From contig CALCUH010000135.1 in NCBI GenBank assembly GCA_937907165.1, forward strand, positions 1 through 64,000: 64,000 nucleotides of DNA, in the 5' to 3' direction. Position 1 is the stretch's first letter. The number at the start of each line of letters is the position of its first letter. Positions 7,830 through 16,143 of the stretch are shown here, piece by piece. The stretch is from an uncultured Bacteroidales bacterium (GTDB lineage Bacteria > Bacteroidota > Bacteroidia > Bacteroidales > Paludibacteraceae). Both the position numbers and the translations under genes were made by a program. Under the pieces are notes generated by a model. It was not told the DNA's origin. It searched no databases and was given only the letters and a program-made list of their open reading frames with translations.

Positions 7830-7840
7830 AATGGCATATT

Positions 7841-8275
7841 ATGAAAGAATTCCCCTATGCCACAACGTCCGAAGACGTTGAAAGAGAAGTTGGCAAAGTC
7901 TTATCGGCGTCAGAAGGATGGAAGAATGCATCGGTAACATTTTACATTACCGATTCGACAACCTTCGCAAATGAGATAACGCTAAAAACGTTTATTTGGA
8001 ACAACAAAATGGAGATTTGCTTATGGGCAGATGATGGATCGACAAGTCTTATGCATGTTAATAATATCCATTTGCAAGACGATGTTGAAAAATACAAGCG
8101 AATTGTTCTTGAACGAATTAACGACTTTGCGAACGGCATTATTCACTGTTCTGATTGCGGCATCGCTTTCCCAGTTGCAGAAATTAAAGGTAAGGCATTC
8201 TATGCTGGAATATATTGTCAACACTGCTGGGATAACAAGTGGAAAGCAATTGAAGCAGCAGAAAACTATGATTAA
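7841..8275 (+). CDS. hypothetical protein with C-terminal zinc ribbon (144 aa)
   Basis: Residues 1-95 alpha/beta; near residue 103 CSDCG and about 25 residues later CQHCW form a treble-clef type CxxC...CxxC pair. Ribosome site is part of element A3. Role unknown. Confidence 0.75.
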   Translation: MKEFPYATTSEDVEREVGKVLSASEGWKNASVTFYITDSTTFANEITLKTFIWNNKMEICLWADDGSTSLMHVNNIHLQDDVEKYKRIVLERINDFANGIIHCSDCGIAFPVAEIKGKAFYAGIYCQHCWDNKWKAIEAAENYD

Positions 8276-8303
8276 AAAAACAGAAAGGAGAAAAAAAATA
8301 AAA

Positions 8304-8573
8304 ATGCCTACAATTAGAGATTTCATCGAGTTAATCAATGATAGCGAGAACATCCTTTTCAGTGTATTCGACTGTAACACGGAAGATGTGTTATCGTTTG
8401 AAACTGATGAGGGCCGTAAAAAAGATTTAAACATCGACGAAATTGCAGAATGCAATGCCTCTGATTACAAAATTGGTGGTATTGACATGTGGATGGATGA
8501 AAAACTGCGTAAAATCCATATTGAGTTCAACATTGATTTCGAAGAAGAAAACGAAGAAGATATCGACGAATAA
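8304..8573 (+). CDS. small acidic hypothetical protein (89 aa)
   Basis: Start ATG 8304 (MPTIRD) after AAAGGAG; upstream frame positions overlap the previous gene. Very acidic C-terminus (runs of Glu/Asp). Contains a short beta sandwich-like pattern (FSVFDCNTEDV...). Unknown. Confidence 0.7.
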   Translation: MPTIRDFIELINDSENILFSVFDCNTEDVLSFETDEGRKKDLNIDEIAECNASDYKIGGIDMWMDEKLRKIHIEFNIDFEEENEEDIDE

Positions 8574-8584
8574 CAATTAAAAAA

Positions 8585-8618
8585 AGTTGTGCTATCGACT
8601 ATTAAACGGGCAGAAAGG
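8585..8618 (+). promoter_or_regulatory. hairpin/pseudoknot RNA element, copy A4
   Basis: Stem AGT/ACT around loop TGTGCTATCG, tail AAACGGGCAGAAAGG. Compared with other copies the loop CC became GC and the tail GGGG became GGGC: a paired change that supports the loop-tail pseudoknot. The outer stem is only 3 bp. Confidence 0.6.
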
Positions 8619-8626
8619 AAAATAAT

Positions 8627-8926
8627 ATGAAGAGCAAGTACCAAATCTGGTTTACCAACAACAGCGAAAACTTCGCAGACAATTTGTCTGTGACAGAAGA
8701 AAGCCGTGATGAATTTGCGGAAAGTTATTTTGCCACAAACGACATTGAGCATTTCATCTCTTTATTCCATGCGGTCAACGATGATCCAATTGCAATGTGG
8801 TATTGGGTAATCGTTGACGATAAAGTGCATATATCTGGTGCAATTGATCCAGACGACAAAGAATATTTCGAAGAGATCCAAGAGGTTTACGACTATATCT
8901 CTGCTAACAAAGGTGAAGGCGAATGA
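8627..8926 (+). CDS. hypothetical protein (99 aa)
   Basis: ATG 8627 downstream of AGAAAGG in A4. Small acidic protein with a Trp/Tyr-rich core; no motif. The stop overlaps the GAGAGGAG site of the next gene. Confidence 0.7.
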   Translation: MKSKYQIWFTNNSENFADNLSVTEESRDEFAESYFATNDIEHFISLFHAVNDDPIAMWYWVIVDDKVHISGAIDPDDKEYFEEIQEVYDYISANKGEGE

Positions 8927-8941
8927 GAGGAGAATAGAAAA

Positions 8942-9160
8942 ATGGGATACACTTATCACATCCATATTTACACTATTCACAAAGATAAAGAAGGAAATCA
9001 GGGTCAGGTTGAAATTTCGTTTGCTGATAAGAAAAGTGCGAATAAGGAATTTAAGCGCATCGTCAAAGCAATCAGAAAAGATAAGGTGGTTAAGTTGAGT
9101 AGCCATAAATGTGCAATACTCACTTCCCAGATTCTCATGGTTACTCAGACAGAAAGGTAA
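8942..9160 (+). CDS. small basic hypothetical protein (72 aa)
   Basis: GAGAGGAGAATAG before ATG. One of the few basic proteins in this block: residues 30-50 are rich in Lys/Arg, suggesting nucleic-acid contact. No family recognised. Confidence 0.65.
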   Translation: MGYTYHIHIYTIHKDKEGNQGQVEISFADKKSANKEFKRIVKAIRKDKVVKLSSHKCAILTSQILMVTQTER

Positions 9161-9165
9161 TAAAA

Positions 9166-9375
9166 ATGAAATGTAATCTGCCCGGTAAAAAGAAGATGTC
9201 TAAAGGAAATGAGAAGCTCGTTCAAAATCTTATCGGTGAATACTTTGCCAGTAAAATGGCGAGCGCAAGTGTCAAAAATTACATCATGCAAAATTCATGG
9301 GATGAGGATGATTACAAGACGAAATTAAGGCATTACGAAGAGACTGGTGAGCTTCCCGAAAAATTATTTCCGTGA
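9166..9375 (+). CDS. small basic hypothetical protein (69 aa)
   Basis: Start ATG 9166 (MKCNLP) after AGAAAGG; upstream in-frame ATG at 9109 lies inside the previous gene. Basic N-terminus, helical middle. Reads like a small DNA- or RNA-binding phage protein, but this is inference. Confidence 0.65.
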   Translation: MKCNLPGKKKMSKGNEKLVQNLIGEYFASKMASASVKNYIMQNSWDEDDYKTKLRHYEETGELPEKLFP

Positions 9376-9399
9376 AATAAATAAAGGAGGAAACAAATA

Positions 9400-9810
9400 A
9401 TGATCACAGCAAAGGAATTGGCAAAAGAAATTAAACGGGCTGTCGAATGGTTAATCAAAAACGACCAAGGGTGCTACACCATCAAACTTGATTATGTGCT
9501 TGCTGTTTGTGTCGGATGGAGCGATGGCTTTGATCCAAATGATGAAACCGTTATCCATTCTACGACGTCACCCACATGGGCTATTACGGCTGGCATTAAA
9601 GCTTGGCAGAGCGACAGCCTTCGGACAGACTTTGATTTGATTAACAGCCCATACAGCGAAAAAGAAACATTCGATGACGATGTCACGATTTCTCAAAATG
9701 AAAACTATAATGAATTGGCAGAATACTTTTTGAAAGATTATAAAGAGTTGTCTGAATATGACATCGATTACGACGGCTCTATTCTTGGCGATGCAATCCC
9801 ACTATTTTAA
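9400..9810 (+). CDS. hypothetical protein (136 aa)
   Basis: AAAGGAGG site before ATG 9400. N-terminal helix (MITAKELAKEIKRAVEWL) then beta segments and an acidic C-terminus. The combination is common in small phage proteins of unknown function. Confidence 0.75.
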   Translation: MITAKELAKEIKRAVEWLIKNDQGCYTIKLDYVLAVCVGWSDGFDPNDETVIHSTTSPTWAITAGIKAWQSDSLRTDFDLINSPYSEKETFDDDVTISQNENYNELAEYFLKDYKELSEYDIDYDGSILGDAIPLF

Positions 9811-9820
9811 AAGTTAAAAA

Positions 9821-9855
9821 ATCTCTGTCCTATCGGAGATATACGGGGAGAAATG
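9821..9855 (+). promoter_or_regulatory. hairpin/pseudoknot RNA element, copy A5
   Basis: Stem ATCTC (9821-9825)/GAGAT (9836-9840), loop TGTCCTATCG, tail ATACGGGGAGAAATGG. Very close to A1 in sequence; the loop differs at one position. Confidence 0.7.
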
Positions 9856-9865
9856 GAGAAAAGAT

Positions 9866-10345
9866 ATGGAAAGAAGCAGTTACGAAACCACAAGAAACGC
9901 ATTAAACAAACTTCGTAAGAAAGACGAAATGCTTTTCAGAATGGCGATCAGCCATTGGACTGATGTTGGAACAAGACATCTTACTGAATCCAACATCGAA
10001 GCAACATGTAAGAGCATGATGAAAGAAGATGACAGCCATTCGTTTATGACAAACGAATACAAATGTGCATTGGTCCGCATGGCTGGAGAAATCGCAAAAT
10101 TCGATCACGTACACGTCCTTGTGTATATTCAAAATGAAATGACATATGATGTCGGTCAGAAAGAAATAACACACGGCCGTCTTGTCAAACTTCTCGAAAA
10201 CTGTATGGAGTGGATCGATGAGATGAGCTCTGGGTCTGAAGATTTTAAAGATACGTTGATGAATACGTGCGGCTTTGAAATCGAAGAAATAAAGCAACTT
10301 GGTTTTGGGTACTGCCTTACCGAAGAAGAATATCAGGAGGAATAA
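9866..10345 (+). CDS. hypothetical helical protein (159 aa)
   Basis: ATG 9866 after GGAGAAAAG. Largely helical, acidic, with conserved-looking His/Trp clusters in the first 60 residues. An antisense frame of similar length (9902-10297) has no site and is a shadow. Confidence 0.75.
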   Translation: MERSSYETTRNALNKLRKKDEMLFRMAISHWTDVGTRHLTESNIEATCKSMMKEDDSHSFMTNEYKCALVRMAGEIAKFDHVHVLVYIQNEMTYDVGQKEITHGRLVKLLENCMEWIDEMSSGSEDFKDTLMNTCGFEIEEIKQLGFGYCLTEEEYQEE

Positions 10346-10350
10346 TTTGT

Positions 10351-10779
10351 ATGCAAAAGGTGTATAATATCTCTTATATCAATTCCAAAAACGGCCGTAA
10401 CGACGAAACCCAATTGAACGCCGAAAACAAAAAATGTCTCTATGCTCTTATTGAAACAATGAGGGACGAATTAGAGATTGGCAATATCGTCTCTATTGAA
10501 GAAGTTGGCGTTGTACGATATTATGTGTGCGCGATCGGATATAATAAAGATGACAAGGTAACCGATTACGAAGTCGATTTTGGTAATTTCGACACATATG
10601 TCGATGCCTATTGTGAGTTCGTTAAGTTACAATGCGCTGATACAAGCACGTTTTTCAAAGGCCAAACGGACGATCTTATGTACGTGAAGCTTCAGCTTGA
10701 GGAATGTGAAGAAGTTGAAAATGAAATTTGTTGCATCGACGTAACAAACGAAACGAATATTTATAAGGAGGAAAAATAA
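10351..10779 (+). CDS. hypothetical protein (142 aa)
   Basis: TCAGGAGG lies in the end of the previous gene, 10 nt before ATG 10351. Acidic alpha/beta protein. Its stop is separated by 1 nt from the next start. Confidence 0.75.
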   Translation: MQKVYNISYINSKNGRNDETQLNAENKKCLYALIETMRDELEIGNIVSIEEVGVVRYYVCAIGYNKDDKVTDYEVDFGNFDTYVDAYCEFVKLQCADTSTFFKGQTDDLMYVKLQLEECEEVENEICCIDVTNETNIYKEEK

Positions 10780-10780
10780 T

Positions 10781-11038
10781 ATGAAACAACTGACAGTCGG
10801 CGACATTCTTTCGCTTATTAAAGCGTTAAAAAACGAAGGAATGAATATTAAAGAAATTTGCTCGCTTCCCGTCTACATTGGTAATGATGATGAGCTTAAC
10901 GGGATTCATTGCGCATGGGATAGAGGTCTAATCGATGCAGATAATCCATCGGAAGCCGATCGCGACATCATTGAGATTATCAACGAAGATTGCTGCAATA
11001 TCAAAATCAAAAGTGGCAAAGCGATTCTTATCTTTTAA
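10781..11038 (+). CDS. small phage protein of the 'GDDDELNGIH' type (85 aa)
   Basis: TAAGGAGGAAAA before ATG 10781. Begins with TVGDILSLIKAL and has IGNDDELNGIHCAW at residues 33-46, a pattern I associate with a widespread group of short phage and mobile-element proteins of unknown function. No catalytic residues evident. Confidence 0.7.
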   Translation: MKQLTVGDILSLIKALKNEGMNIKEICSLPVYIGNDDELNGIHCAWDRGLIDADNPSEADRDIIEIINEDCCNIKIKSGKAILIF

Positions 11039-11063
11039 TACAACAAGAAAGGTGATATGAATT

Positions 11064-11345
11064 ATGACGAATGCAGAATTTCAGAAAAAACTTGCTGCTA
11101 TGTTTGAGAAACATCCGTTGATCAACAAGAGCGACCCAAAATCATTGAATGAACTGATGTATGTCCTTCGTATGGAGAGCGATGTCGATTATGGGATCAG
11201 TACGACTGACGGTACGTGTATTCCGTCTGTTAAGGAAACATTTGTCCCGACGAAAACTTTGGCTCGCAAAGTATTATCTACCAGATACGAAGAATACACT
11301 GACGATGGAGAGACATACGGCACAATTATCGTCGAATTGAACTAA
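11064..11345 (+). CDS. hypothetical protein (93 aa)
   Basis: AGAAAGGTGATATGAATT precedes ATG 11064. Helical N-terminus, beta-rich C-terminus. Nothing recognised. Confidence 0.7.
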   Translation: MTNAEFQKKLAAMFEKHPLINKSDPKSLNELMYVLRMESDVDYGISTTDGTCIPSVKETFVPTKTLARKVLSTRYEEYTDDGETYGTIIVELN

Positions 11346-11355
11346 GAATTATTTT

Positions 11356-11389
11356 GTCTGCCCTATCGGACTTATACGGGGAGGAAGGA
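11356..11389 (+). promoter_or_regulatory. hairpin/pseudoknot RNA element, copy A6
   Basis: Stem GTC (11356-11358)/GAC (11369-11371), loop TGCCCTATCG, tail TTATACGGGGAGGAAGG. The Shine-Dalgarno is stronger (GGAGG...AAGG) than in other copies. Confidence 0.65.
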
Positions 11390-11398
11390 AGAATAATT

Positions 11399-11737
11399 AT
11401 GTACAAAATCAAAATGCTTTGCTTTGACAGCAAGATTGGAGTTAAACCTTACGAGGACGCTCCTCTCAATCCTTATTTTGACACAGAAGAAGAGGCGTAT
11501 GCGAAAGCTCTTGAACTTGCGGAAGAAGAAGCAGAAGGTCTCAATAAGGGATGCGACGAAAATGTTTCGTTCGGCGTTGTTGAAGACGAGAAGGATAACA
11601 GTATCCGTGTTCTGTATTACTATATGGACGGACCTACGGACACAACGGGCAACACAGAACAGGTGACAACCTACTGGGTTGAACAAATCAACGAAGAAGA
11701 ACGTCTGAGGCAAGGGCTCGATAAAATCAATAATTAA
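11399..11737 (+). CDS. hypothetical acidic protein (112 aa)
   Basis: Start ATG 11399 (MYKIKM); an in-frame ATG at 11354 lies within RNA element A6 and is unlikely. Short beta hairpin, then a Glu/Ala helix (res 27-45), then beta-rich. Resembles small phage proteins in which an extracted beta strand flanks an 'EEAYAKALELA' helix. Confidence 0.7.
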   Translation: MYKIKMLCFDSKIGVKPYEDAPLNPYFDTEEEAYAKALELAEEEAEGLNKGCDENVSFGVVEDEKDNSIRVLYYYMDGPTDTTGNTEQVTTYWVEQINEEERLRQGLDKINN

Positions 11738-11742
11738 AATTT

Positions 11743-11776
11743 GTCTTTCCCATCGGACTTATACGGGGAGAAAGAG
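11743..11776 (+). promoter_or_regulatory. hairpin/pseudoknot RNA element, copy A7
   Basis: Stem GTC/GAC, loop TTTCCCATCG, tail TTATACGGGGAGAAAG. The most diverged loop (TTTCCC instead of TGNCCT) but ATCG, CC and the tail are kept. Confidence 0.6.
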
Positions 11777-11780
11777 AGGA

Positions 11781-12203
11781 ATGAAAATGGCAAAAATGAA
11801 AAGAATACTTACAAATATTGAGCTTGCGAATCACTGCAAGGAGGTTATTGGGTGTTATAGATGCCCCGAATTTGTAAAAAAAGAATGCCTTCTGAACGAG
11901 TGCTGGAAGGGAGAAACTGCATATGATTGCGTGTGCCCTGCTGTTTTTTACGGCGTTATACCAAAATGCTACGGGACACCACGTATTGATTACGAAAAAA
12001 TAGCAACACACTTGCAAAGATGCGGATGGAGATTCGTAACAGATGTGTCTGTTGAGAGAGAAATCAATCATCAGATGAAACAAAAACCACCGTTTAAGAC
12101 CATCACGGTTTACGGAGAGGATTTTCACGGTAATCAAGTCGCATATACGCTTGATTTAACCGACATTGAAAACTGGATAAATGCAGAAAAGGAGGAAAAT
12201 TAA
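11781..12203 (+). CDS. cysteine-rich hypothetical protein (140 aa)
   Basis: Start ATG 11781 or 11787. N-terminal 60 residues hold about eight cysteines (CYRCPEF, ECLLNEC, DCVC) likely binding zinc or an Fe-S cluster; the C-terminal half is a small alpha/beta module. Stop-start junction with the next gene is direct (TAA ATG). Confidence 0.75.
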   Translation: MKMAKMKRILTNIELANHCKEVIGCYRCPEFVKKECLLNECWKGETAYDCVCPAVFYGVIPKCYGTPRIDYEKIATHLQRCGWRFVTDVSVEREINHQMKQKPPFKTITVYGEDFHGNQVAYTLDLTDIENWINAEKEEN

Positions 12204-13217
12204 ATGAAAGAAATCAAGAGAGTGTACGCAGGCGACGCCTACAGGTGGAAAGACAAGTACGGAAAAGAATATGCGGTGCGTTTCGTTAGTGATGAGTACC
12301 CGGAAGATCCGAGAGAGTGGAGCAACGTCGGAAAGATGTTCTGTTGGCATCGTCATTACAAACTCGGAGACGATCACGACTACAAGGAACCGGAGGAGAT
12401 GTGGCGGTCTCTTGTGAGACAGTTTGTCGAGCCCGCCGAAATCATTGCGGCGCTGAAGACCGGCAGGCTCGAAGGCATCCGTGCAGAGGAAGTCAAAGGA
12501 GAAGACGGTCCGCTATTCGACATCATTGCAGTGGTAGAATTCAGAACCGCGTTCGGAAGAAGTGAACCCTATGAGGACACGATCTACGATGGTATCTGCG
12601 AGGATGCTATTCCGGAGTGGATCATCGACGATCTCACGATCGGTCATTGTATGACTCTCCTCAAAGGAAAGGTTGCATGGCTCGGTCTTTCGATCTACGA
12701 CCACAGCGGAATCACAATGTCCTACAATCAGGGATTGTATCCGTACAACGACAGATGGGACAGTTCGGTAGTGGGGTGGATTGTCATCGACAAAGAAACC
12801 GCAATGAAAGAACTCGACGGCGTTGTCTGTGACGAAAACGGCAAAGAGGTTATGGTCGAGTACAAGCATCCTGGCGGTAAGTCCACGTTCGGTGTGAAGA
12901 CATTCCCCCTTACCGACGAGACTTGGGAAGATCGCGCCATTGAGGTTATGAAAAGTGAGGTTGACATTTACGACAAGTACCTGACTGGCGAAGTCATAGG
13001 CTATAAGGTTTACGAAAAGACGAGCGAGGAAGACGAAGAAGAGGAGTGGGAAGAAATCGACTCCCTCTATGGCTTCTATGGTTCTGATACGGAAGAAAGC
13101 GGTGTCCTCGAAGAGATCGGAAACGATTTCATCGAAGCACTGGAAGAGGACAGAGTTTCGGAAGCTGAATACGACGAAGACAGGACCGCGACCGTTAAGC
13201 ACAAGTTCAACTGGTAA
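12204..13217 (+). CDS. hypothetical protein, largest of the plus block (337 aa)
   Basis: AAAGGAGGAAAATTAA before ATG 12204. No recognised domain. N-terminal 60 residues Trp/Tyr/His-rich, a beta-rich centre, then a strongly acidic Glu/Asp stretch (res 270-285 and 300-330). DNA is visibly richer in G and C and in GAC/GAG/CTC codons than the flanking genes, which hints at a different origin. A long antisense frame (12513-13202) is a consequence of this codon use. Confidence 0.8.
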   Translation: MKEIKRVYAGDAYRWKDKYGKEYAVRFVSDEYPEDPREWSNVGKMFCWHRHYKLGDDHDYKEPEEMWRSLVRQFVEPAEIIAALKTGRLEGIRAEEVKGEDGPLFDIIAVVEFRTAFGRSEPYEDTIYDGICEDAIPEWIIDDLTIGHCMTLLKGKVAWLGLSIYDHSGITMSYNQGLYPYNDRWDSSVVGWIVIDKETAMKELDGVVCDENGKEVMVEYKHPGGKSTFGVKTFPLTDETWEDRAIEVMKSEVDIYDKYLTGEVIGYKVYEKTSEEDEEEEWEEIDSLYGFYGSDTEESGVLEEIGNDFIEALEEDRVSEAEYDEDRTATVKHKFNW

Positions 13218-13228
13218 TCAAAAAAAAT

Positions 13229-13260
13229 TAAGCTGTCCTATCGGCTTATACGGGGAGAAA
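13229..13260 (+). promoter_or_regulatory. hairpin/pseudoknot RNA element, copy A8
   Basis: Stem TAAGC (13229-13233)/GCTTA (13244-13248), loop TGTCCTATCG, tail TACGGGGAGAAAG. Yet another stem sequence with full pairing. Confidence 0.7.
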
Positions 13261-13272
13261 GAGAGAATAACC

Positions 13273-13728
13273 ATGCTGAAAAAGTACAAAGTAGTATTTA
13301 CAGAGACGTCGGAACTCGAAACAACCATTTGTGCAGAATCAGAAGAAGAGGCGAAGAACAAGATGGACGAAATGATCAGAAACGGAGAAATCGATCTGGT
13401 GAATGAAGTACCTGTCGAACAGAGTTACGAAGCAAAAGAAATTATTAATGTTAAAGAAAGGATGAAGATGGTAAGAGCGATGGACACGGTGGTCCGCAAT
13501 CTCAATGACGAAAATTTTATTATGTCATGGCTCACGCTTGGAGTTGAGGATCACGATGACGATTTGTCCGATGAAGATCTTGAATTTTACTGCGAAGATA
13601 CACAATTCGCAGATCTCATGCGATTGTTTTGCAGTATTATGCATAAGGCAACAAATGAAGATAAGAAGAATAATTTCCATGGTACATTGTATTGTGATAA
13701 TATTTTAAGTAAAGAGGAGGAGCTGTAA
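13273..13728 (+). CDS. hypothetical protein with DpnD/PcfM-like N-terminus (151 aa)
   Basis: Start ATG 13273 (MLKKYKVVF) after GGGGAGAAAG of A8. Residues 1-45 have the strand-helix pattern of the small DpnD/PcfM-like module (YKVVFTET...AESEEEAKNKM). The remainder is helical and acidic with a 'WLTLGVEDHDDD' segment. The family link is tentative. Confidence 0.75.
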   Translation: MLKKYKVVFTETSELETTICAESEEEAKNKMDEMIRNGEIDLVNEVPVEQSYEAKEIINVKERMKMVRAMDTVVRNLNDENFIMSWLTLGVEDHDDDLSDEDLEFYCEDTQFADLMRLFCSIMHKATNEDKKNNFHGTLYCDNILSKEEEL

Positions 13729-14064
13729 ATGCGTACATATTATCAATTTGATAGTAGCAAAGAAATGCTTGAAACACTGCAAAATGGCATAGATTTGTAT
13801 TGTAAAGAGCTCGGATCTTATGCATTTGCTTATAACGATAGCGGGAGCATCTGCTTTTATAACGGCATTTCAGAAGAACTTGCGAAAGAATTAAAGAACA
13901 AGCAATTTGAAAGCGGTGAATACTGGGGAGCATTCCTTGGTGCTGGTGGAGAAATCTACGATGATCCGAGCTACGAAGACTTTAACCCAAACCTCACGTC
14001 GAATATCCAAATTTGCGAAGCGGTTTATGGGCACATTTGGGAAGATGTAACACCAAAACATTAA
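13729..14064 (+). CDS. hypothetical protein (111 aa)
   Basis: AGAGGAGGAGCTGTAA overlaps the end of the previous gene; ATG 13729 follows its stop immediately. Aromatic, acidic protein with no motif recognised. Confidence 0.75.
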   Translation: MRTYYQFDSSKEMLETLQNGIDLYCKELGSYAFAYNDSGSICFYNGISEELAKELKNKQFESGEYWGAFLGAGGEIYDDPSYEDFNPNLTSNIQICEAVYGHIWEDVTPKH

Positions 14065-14090
14065 AAATACAAAAGATTGGAGAAAAAATT

Positions 14091-14366
14091 ATGAAATTCC
14101 TTATTACAATGTCGGCAGACGAAATCAGAGCAAAGATCTCATATGCGCTTATTTGTGAAACACGATACGGCAGCATATGGAACACTATGCATCGTAAACG
14201 TATGTGGAAAGACTGGTTTACAGAACAAGAACGAAATGCGGCATCTAAATTATTTTCGAACGCACATTCGTGGTATCTGGTTAAGGGGCTTCCCGATGAA
14301 ATCACAATGTCCATATCGACGCTACAGCTTTGGCAGAAACTCGGCGAATTTTGCGCATGCCTATAA
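14091..14366 (+). CDS. hypothetical protein (91 aa)
   Basis: Start ATG 14091 (MKFLIT) after TTGGAGAAAAAATT. Helical with several Trp residues; basic middle segment. Unknown. Confidence 0.7.
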   Translation: MKFLITMSADEIRAKISYALICETRYGSIWNTMHRKRMWKDWFTEQERNAASKLFSNAHSWYLVKGLPDEITMSISTLQLWQKLGEFCACL

Positions 14367-14396
14367 ATCATAAGAAAAAAAAGGAGAAAACAGAAA

Positions 14397-14711
14397 ATGG
14401 AAAACAAAAATGTAATTCGTCAGTGTATCATTGACAATGATGCAAAGCATCAGATTGAATCCGCCATTCGAAAAGATTTATCGGCGGAACCGGTAATGAT
14501 CTGTTTGGAATCGAACCATCCAGACGACGGTTACTTGCATCGCTATATCGCATACCGTCCCACGACAAACGATTATATTGCCGGTAGTGCAAATACAAGC
14601 CGTCGTGGATACGTAGGGCTATATAATAACCACTACAATGTATCTCTGAAAAAGGCATTGGAAATTACAGCACAAAATATCTGGGATATTAATGAGAAAG
14701 GAGGTGATTAA
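14397..14711 (+). CDS. hypothetical protein (104 aa)
   Basis: AAAAAGGAGAAAACAGAA then ATG 14397. Soluble alpha/beta protein with a Tyr-rich centre. Ends in an AAAGGAGGTGAT sequence that serves the next gene. Confidence 0.7.
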   Translation: MENKNVIRQCIIDNDAKHQIESAIRKDLSAEPVMICLESNHPDDGYLHRYIAYRPTTNDYIAGSANTSRRGYVGLYNNHYNVSLKKALEITAQNIWDINEKGGD

Positions 14712-14715
14712 GGAT

Positions 14716-14991
14716 ATGGCAAAAACACATCATGATTTAACGAGTATTTTGGCAAATCGGAAAGTCCTCAGTTATTGCGAAGGCCATGGAATCTATGAGA
14801 TATTTTCTCGTCGTGGGAACGTGATTACGTATTATTCATTTTATAATGGTGAGGGATTTTATAAAGTGAAAGTTAATGTAACAAAGCCAAGCACAATGGT
14901 TAGAAAACGCATGAAAACATACCGAATCGGCCATTTGCCAAAATTTCTTATCGGCGAACATGGAACAAAATATAATTATTGTGAGGGGTAG
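14716..14991 (+). CDS. small basic hypothetical protein (91 aa)
   Basis: Start ATG 14716 (MAKTHH) after AAAGGAGGTGATTAAGGAT. Basic, beta-rich, with His and Lys clusters near both ends. Possible nucleic-acid binder by charge only. Confidence 0.7.
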   Translation: MAKTHHDLTSILANRKVLSYCEGHGIYEIFSRRGNVITYYSFYNGEGFYKVKVNVTKPSTMVRKRMKTYRIGHLPKFLIGEHGTKYNYCEG

Positions 14992-14995
14992 AAAA

Positions 14996-15610
14996 ATGAA
15001 AAACAAAACAATCTACATCAACAACGATACGAAATCCGGAGATGCCGTCAATGTCTTGAAAGAGCACGGCTATACGGACACAACTCCGGATGAATCACTT
15101 TGTACTCATAAGGTGTTCTCTGACAAAGAAGGCAACACATTCCATTTTGTTGGATGGGACTCTAAAAGGCCGCTTGTCGGACCGCCTTATGGTATTTTCA
15201 TTTCTGAAATTTTTAACAAAGACAAATTTGGTGGTGAAAAAATGAGTAAAATTATTAAACCTATGCAATATTCTGATTTCGCAGATTTGCTTCTTACGCT
15301 CAAAGAAGGACAGACAATAGGGTTCGCGTGCTCTACGGACGTTGACTTCCCTAATGAAGTACCGGAACCGAATGACTGTACCGCATGGTATTTCGCACGT
15401 ATTCTTTGTATACCAGAATATCAGTCAAGATTTATTTTGATTGATTATGCAGGCGGAGAAGAAGCATTTGCCATACCCCTCAATGGATATTGTAGAAACT
15501 TCGACATGGATGACAAAGAGATTGTCAAGGGTATGGTTAAAACGTTCTTTAAGCATTGTCTATCTCTTGGGAATATAAATGATTATGTATTTGTAGAAAT
15601 GGAGGAATAA
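14996..15610 (+). CDS. hypothetical protein (204 aa)
   Basis: Start ATG 14996 (MKNKTI) after GAGGGGTAGAAAA. First 75 residues and the rest look like two modules; ATG at 15242 (MSKIIK) follows GGTGGTG and could be an internal start for the C-terminal part. No domain recognised. Confidence 0.75.
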   Translation: MKNKTIYINNDTKSGDAVNVLKEHGYTDTTPDESLCTHKVFSDKEGNTFHFVGWDSKRPLVGPPYGIFISEIFNKDKFGGEKMSKIIKPMQYSDFADLLLTLKEGQTIGFACSTDVDFPNEVPEPNDCTAWYFARILCIPEYQSRFILIDYAGGEEAFAIPLNGYCRNFDMDDKEIVKGMVKTFFKHCLSLGNINDYVFVEMEE

Positions 15611-15615
15611 AAAAA

Positions 15616-16140
15616 ATGACAAACAAAATCGAAAAGTATGGATATTTTTATATCCTATCATCATGCGAAAGCAATGACCCGTCATATAAGGCGTTAGACG
15701 GAACAGAATTCAGATATCTCTCTCATGCAATTGATTTCTTAAAAAATCATAAAGAAGATATACTCAAAGAACCTGACAAAATCTATATTATGGTTTGGCA
15801 GGAACAATTCAACGATGATTGTGTCCACTATGATAATGACTGCGTTGATCAAATTTATATTACAGACCTCTTCTATGATCACGCAGAAGAGAAAACAATA
15901 TATTCTGTTCTTGCCACCGGTAATACCAGTGAAGCGAAAATCATTAGCTTTACATCCAAGGAAGCGGCTCTACGTTATATCGCCTCTGATATTATTGACG
16001 TCATAAAATTGTTGAATAATGATGGATATACGAACATCACAATCGAAAACAACGGCGTCGGTAAAGCATCGGTAATAGCTGCCGAAAACATCGTATATGA
16101 CTGGGAAATGTATTATAGCGAATTGAAAGGAGGTGAATAA
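15616..16140 (+). CDS. hypothetical protein (174 aa)
   Basis: AATGGAGGAATAAAAAA before ATG 15616. Acidic alpha/beta protein with a repeated strand-helix pattern (SEAKIISFTSKEAALRYI). Unknown function. Confidence 0.75.
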   Translation: MTNKIEKYGYFYILSSCESNDPSYKALDGTEFRYLSHAIDFLKNHKEDILKEPDKIYIMVWQEQFNDDCVHYDNDCVDQIYITDLFYDHAEEKTIYSVLATGNTSEAKIISFTSKEAALRYIASDIIDVIKLLNNDGYTNITIENNGVGKASVIAAENIVYDWEMYYSELKGGE

Positions 16141-16143
16141 ATA

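Noticed and set aside
12513..13202. Long antisense ORF (229 aa) opposite the 337-aa gene
   Set aside because: No ribosome site, improbable composition (Phe/Val/Leu-rich shadow of acidic codons), and wrong strand for the block.
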